Shown here: piece after piece, positions 61,631 to 64,000 of the stretch
Numbering within the stretch: position 1 is the first letter of the stretch
Layout of the letters: each line of letters begins with the position of its first letter
Assembly (NCBI RefSeq): GCF_040500525.1
Contig: NZ_CP159404.1
Location: forward strand, 749,370 to 813,369
Length of the DNA stretch: 64,000 nucleotides
Direction of reading: 5' to 3'
Source: Azospirillum formosense
GTDB taxonomy: Bacteria; Pseudomonadota; Alphaproteobacteria; Azospirillales; Azospirillaceae
Program-made: the position numbers and the translations under genes
The notes under the pieces: generated by a model
Database searches by the model: none
The model's input: the letters and a program-made list of their open reading frames with translations, nothing else
What the model was told of the DNA's origin: nothing

Positions 61631-62326
61631 TCATTCCATCCGCCGGACCGCTCCGCCGGCCAGAGCGCGCAGCCGTCCGGCGCGACCGTGTCCCGCCCCG
61701 TCGCCCCCCGCATCGCCCCCTGTATCGCCCAATGCGCTCACCGCCGCCGCGATCACCGACAGCCGCCGCGCCAGCGCCCATTCCGGCGCGCAGGCCTCCT
61801 CGCACAGCGCCCGCATCTCCGCGATGGACGGGCGCCATTTCTGCGTGCGGCGCCAACTCCGCGCCGCCGCATCGACCGCCCAGGCCGGGAATTCGCCGAG
61901 GTCCTCCGCCCAGTCGAGCGCGACCAGATGCTCCACCTCCGGCGCGGTTCCCTTGGCCGGGTAGTGGCTGAGCAGGGCCAGGACGCGGGCCAGCAGACGG
62001 TCCGGCGACGCCGGGGCCAGGATGGAGCCGGTCAACTCGTCAAGCGCCCGCCGCGCCATCAGCGCGTGCTGGGCGGTCACCCCGTCGGGCGGGCTCCACT
62101 CCTCCGTCACCCCGTCGAATCCGCGGTCGCCGAAGCGCGGCCGGCACTCCAGCCGTCCGGAGCCGAGGACATCCCGGAGGGGCGCCGGCAAGGCTGAAAC
62201 CAGCGCGACGCGGCGCTCGGCCGCGGGGGCGGCGGGGTCGAAGGCCAGCGGTGGACGGGTCGGCAGGGGAGTCACGACCGATGGGCCCGGCTTCCCGGGC
62301 GGTGCGCAACGCGGCTGCATGGCCAT
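61631..62326 (-). CDS. Replication-associated protein, possible helicase-loader-like partner
   Basis: A 231-residue soluble protein. The core ALMARRALDELTGSILAPA..DRLLARVLALLSHYP and DLGEFPAWAVDAAARSWRRTQKWRPSIAEMRALCEEAC resembles the P-like or loader-like proteins that follow initiator genes in phage and plasmid replication modules: conserved small helical domain with a W-R-x-x-x-K-W-x-P motif. It starts 9 bp after the initiator-like gene on the same strand, preceded by GGAGG about 14 nt upstream. It may load the host DnaB helicase. The assignment rests on order and the Trp-rich motif only. Confidence 0.5.
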   Translation of the reverse strand: MAMQPRCAPPGKPGPSVVTPLPTRPPLAFDPAAPAAERRVALVSALPAPLRDVLGSGRLECRPRFGDRGFDGVTEEWSPPDGVTAQHALMARRALDELTGSILAPASPDRLLARVLALLSHYPAKGTAPEVEHLVALDWAEDLGEFPAWAVDAAARSWRRTQKWRPSIAEMRALCEEACAPEWALARRLSVIAAAVSALGDTGGDAGGDGAGHGRAGRLRALAGGAVRRME

Positions 62327-62335
62327 GATGTTTCG

Positions 62336-63214
62336 TTACCTCCAGACGGGCTTGCGGGCTTGCGCGCCGTGGTCGTGGGCGGCGCTGAGCTTCGCCGCGG
62401 CGGCCATCCAGGCGCCGAGCTTCTGTTCGGGAACGGGCGCGGTTGCTGCCGGCCTGGTGACGGGAACGGGACCCGCCGGGCGGAGCATCGGCGCCCGGCC
62501 GGCGGCGGCGTCCTGCGTCAGCCACGCTTTCCAGGCGGCCGCGGCGTCGCGGTAGCGGTAGCCGTGGGCTTGGCAGCGCAGCCGGAATCCTTCGGCGTGG
62601 CGGTCGAGGTCCACGCCGGCGAAGCGGCTTTCGGCCCAGGCGCGATCCCCGGCATCCGGCATCCAGCCGTCCGGAACGGCCTGTGCAGGCCCGCGCGAAG
62701 CGTGCGAGTCCGGAGTCTGTTCGGATTCCGGCTGTTTCTGTCGCACCGGCGCACACGGGGAGTCGGTGGGAGCGACATGCATGGCCGGCGTCTGCACAGG
62801 GGGCGTGGCGGAGGGCCCGGCAGGCGTCGTCCTGGCCCGGTCGTCCTCCGTGCCGGCCGTCGGAATCGCTCCGTCGCCGGGGACCAGCCGCAGCCGGTAC
62901 AGGCAGGACAGCCGCCCGCCCGAGGCGGAGCGGCGGGACTCCCTTGCGATCACCCCGGATTCGGCAAGATGGCCGAGAATGCGGTTCACCGTGCTGCGGC
63001 TGCGCTTCAGCGCCGTGGCGAGAGTCGCCTGGGACGGCCAGCATTCGCCGCGGGCGTTGGCGTAGGTGGCCAGCGCCGCCAGCACGGCCAGACCGTCGGC
63101 GTCGATGGCGGGGTGGCCCAGCCACCAGGCCGGAATCCGGCCCCAGCGCCCGTTGTCGGCGGGCGGGCCGGATTCCGGCGTGTCGTCCAATGCTGTGTGG
63201 TCGCGGGGTGTCAT
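62336..63214 (-). CDS. Helix-turn-helix replication-initiator-like protein with DnaT-like C-terminal segment
   Basis: A 292-residue protein. The ATG at 63214 was chosen because GGAGA lies 8 nt upstream and further extension would run into the repeat array. Residues 25-110 form a winged HTH (DGLAVLAALATYANARGECWPSQATLATALKRSRSTVNRILGHLAESGVI). A variable linker leads to WMPDAGDRAWAESRFAGVDLDRHAEGFRLRCQAHGYRYRDAAAAWKAWL, like the ssDNA-binding C-terminal block of DnaT or phage O-type initiators. Immediately upstream are about 17 iteron-like 18-bp repeats. This points to initiation of plasmid replication; a plain transcription regulator is the alternative. Confidence 0.65.
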   Translation of the reverse strand: MTPRDHTALDDTPESGPPADNGRWGRIPAWWLGHPAIDADGLAVLAALATYANARGECWPSQATLATALKRSRSTVNRILGHLAESGVIARESRRSASGGRLSCLYRLRLVPGDGAIPTAGTEDDRARTTPAGPSATPPVQTPAMHVAPTDSPCAPVRQKQPESEQTPDSHASRGPAQAVPDGWMPDAGDRAWAESRFAGVDLDRHAEGFRLRCQAHGYRYRDAAAAWKAWLTQDAAAGRAPMLRPAGPVPVTRPAATAPVPEQKLGAWMAAAAKLSAAHDHGAQARKPVWR

Positions 63215-63312
63215 GATGCGGTCTCCGCAAGGCGATCGGGACCGGCTCCGCACGGACGGCGGGCCGGTGGCTTTGCGGATCAGGATTCCCAGCGGCGCGC
63301 GGCTCTTCAAAC

Positions 63313-63918
63313 CGCGGGCTATCGCTCCATAGCCGGGCATGGAGCGGTAACCCGCGCCGTTGAAGCCCTGGCCCGCGCTCCTGGAGCCTTTGCCCGCCGT
63401 CATGGAGCGATTGCCCGCGCTTCATCCCCGAATCGGAATCCTGGAGCGGAAACCCGCGCCCCTGGAGCGATAGCCCGCGCCCCCGGAGTCGGATGCATGG
63501 AGCCATAGGCCGCGGCCGGAGCGCCGGATTATGGAGCAACAGCCCGCGGTTCGGGGGATGATCCTTCGCCCATCATGGAGCGATAGCCCGCGTGTATGGA
63601 GCGATAGCCCGCGCCCTGCCCCCCTCACCCGTGGCCGGTGGTAGCCCGGCGGCGAGCAAGGGATGGAGCTTTTGCTCGCGCTTCCCCTCCCCGCCCCCTG
63701 GAGTTCCGACTCGCGGCCAGACTCGCAGGCAACGCGCGGCCATGGAGCGATAGCCCGCGCCCTGCTCCCCGTCCGCGTCCGTGTTGGCACGGAGCGATTC
63801 GCATCGGGGACCGGAGTCGCGGACAGAGTCGAAAGATGTCAACGCCCTGCCGGCAAAGCGCGGGTTGTTGCTCCATAACCGCGGGCTATCGCTCCATGGG
63901 CGCGGGCAAAGGCTCCAT
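63313..63918. repeat. Iteron-like array: about 17 copies of an 18-bp repeat, candidate replication origin
   Basis: Consensus ATGGAGCGATAGCCCGCG. Plus-orientation copies start at 63339, 63360 (degenerate), 63381, 63402, 63441, 63462, 63497, 63531, 63575, 63596, 63663, 63698, 63742 and 63789 (degenerate); minus-orientation copies at 63313, 63859, 63880 and 63901. Copies at 63313, 63575, 63596, 63742 and 63880 match exactly. Several neighbours are spaced exactly 21 bp (63339/60/81/402, 63441/62, 63575/96, 63859/80/901), two helical turns, as in iteron origins. The block lies directly upstream of the HTH initiator-like gene. No AT-rich unwinding element is evident in the array. Confidence 0.82.
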
Positions 63919-64000
63919 ACCGAAGGAGGTCGCCCGTCACGAAGCGGTTGTCAGGGCGCGCCCGCCGCCGCATGGTCATAGACGGGCAAGGAGGGATTGG
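63919..64000. other. Window end, beyond the iterons
   Basis: These last 82 bases contain no recognisable gene start or repeat copy. CGAAGGAGG (63920-63928) looks like a ribosome site, but no long frame can be judged before the window ends. Confidence 0.3.

Noticed and set aside
63313..63918. CRISPR array
   Set aside because: The repeats occur in both orientations, spacing varies from 21 to 67 bp, intervening sequence is too short in many places, and no cas gene is nearby.
63422..63981. Several short frames translating the repeat as RGLSLH-like peptides
   Set aside because: They arise from translating the iterons; they overlap on both strands and lack ribosome sites.

Overview
The window is very GC-rich, with G or C at nearly every third codon position. 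Its gene content (tauABC/ssuABC sulfonate operons, BCCT and TrkH osmo-transporters, a giant two-partner-secretion adhesin, SapC, a dCache-type adenylate cyclase, a TRAP solute receptor) fits a soil or plant-associated alphaproteobacterium, most likely Azospirillum or a close relative. The right end carries a replication-type gene pair beside an array of about 17 copies of an 18-bp repeat that looks like an iteron origin. The window is therefore probably part of a plasmid or chromid. Genus and replicon type are inferences.

Layout. (1) 1-5.1 kb: osmotic and envelope functions. These are a BCCT transporter cut by the window edge, a small membrane protein, an MprF-flippase-like membrane protein, TrkH, and a small winged-helix protein. 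(2) 5.2-26.5 kb: a cell-surface locus with a secreted protein of unknown function, a bidirectional terminator, and a minus-strand operon tpsB-tpsA-sapC. TpsA is about 5,970 residues, with 14 copies of a 92-residue repeat and a nearly perfect 561-bp tandem duplication. (3) 27-39.6 kb: a long minus-strand organosulfur locus. The promoter-proximal part is FAD oxidoreductase - 2x[4Fe-4S] ferredoxin - ABC receptor/ATPase/permease - amidohydrolase - FAD/NAD(P) protein. A second part is small membrane protein - cysteine-dioxygenase-like cupin - four-domain rhodanese - orphan receptor - TauD-like dioxygenase. (4) 40-41.6 kb: a divergent LysR regulator and isochorismatase-type hydrolase. (5) 42-49.9 kb: a plus-strand operon tauA-tauB-tauC-betC-tauD-ssuA-ssuC-ssuB for scavenging sulfur from sulfonates and choline-O-sulfate. 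(6) 50-51.8 kb: a lone tRNA-Trp(CCA) and a sigma-70-family factor. (7) 51.9-61.6 kb: a tightly coupled seven-gene operon encoding a patatin lipase, an alanine-racemase-fold protein without its racemase residues, a PF04392-type receptor, a double periplasmic sensor fused to an MFS transporter, a GNAT acetyltransferase, a dCache-HAMP class III cyclase, and a TRAP receptor without TRAP permeases. (8) 61.6-64 kb: the replication module.

How it works together. Regions 3-5 form a sulfur-starvation island: uptake by three ABC systems, oxygenolytic release of sulfite, sulfate release from choline sulfate, and handling of thiol or sulfane sulfur by the CDO-like and rhodanese proteins. Region 7 is the best candidate for an undescribed system. 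Two orphan solute receptors, a sensor-MFS fusion and a sensory adenylate cyclase share one translationally coupled transcript with lipid- and amino-acid-active enzymes, which suggests a ligand-sensing, cAMP-linked transport and signalling module. Region 8 may be a little-described initiator-plus-loader plasmid replication system.
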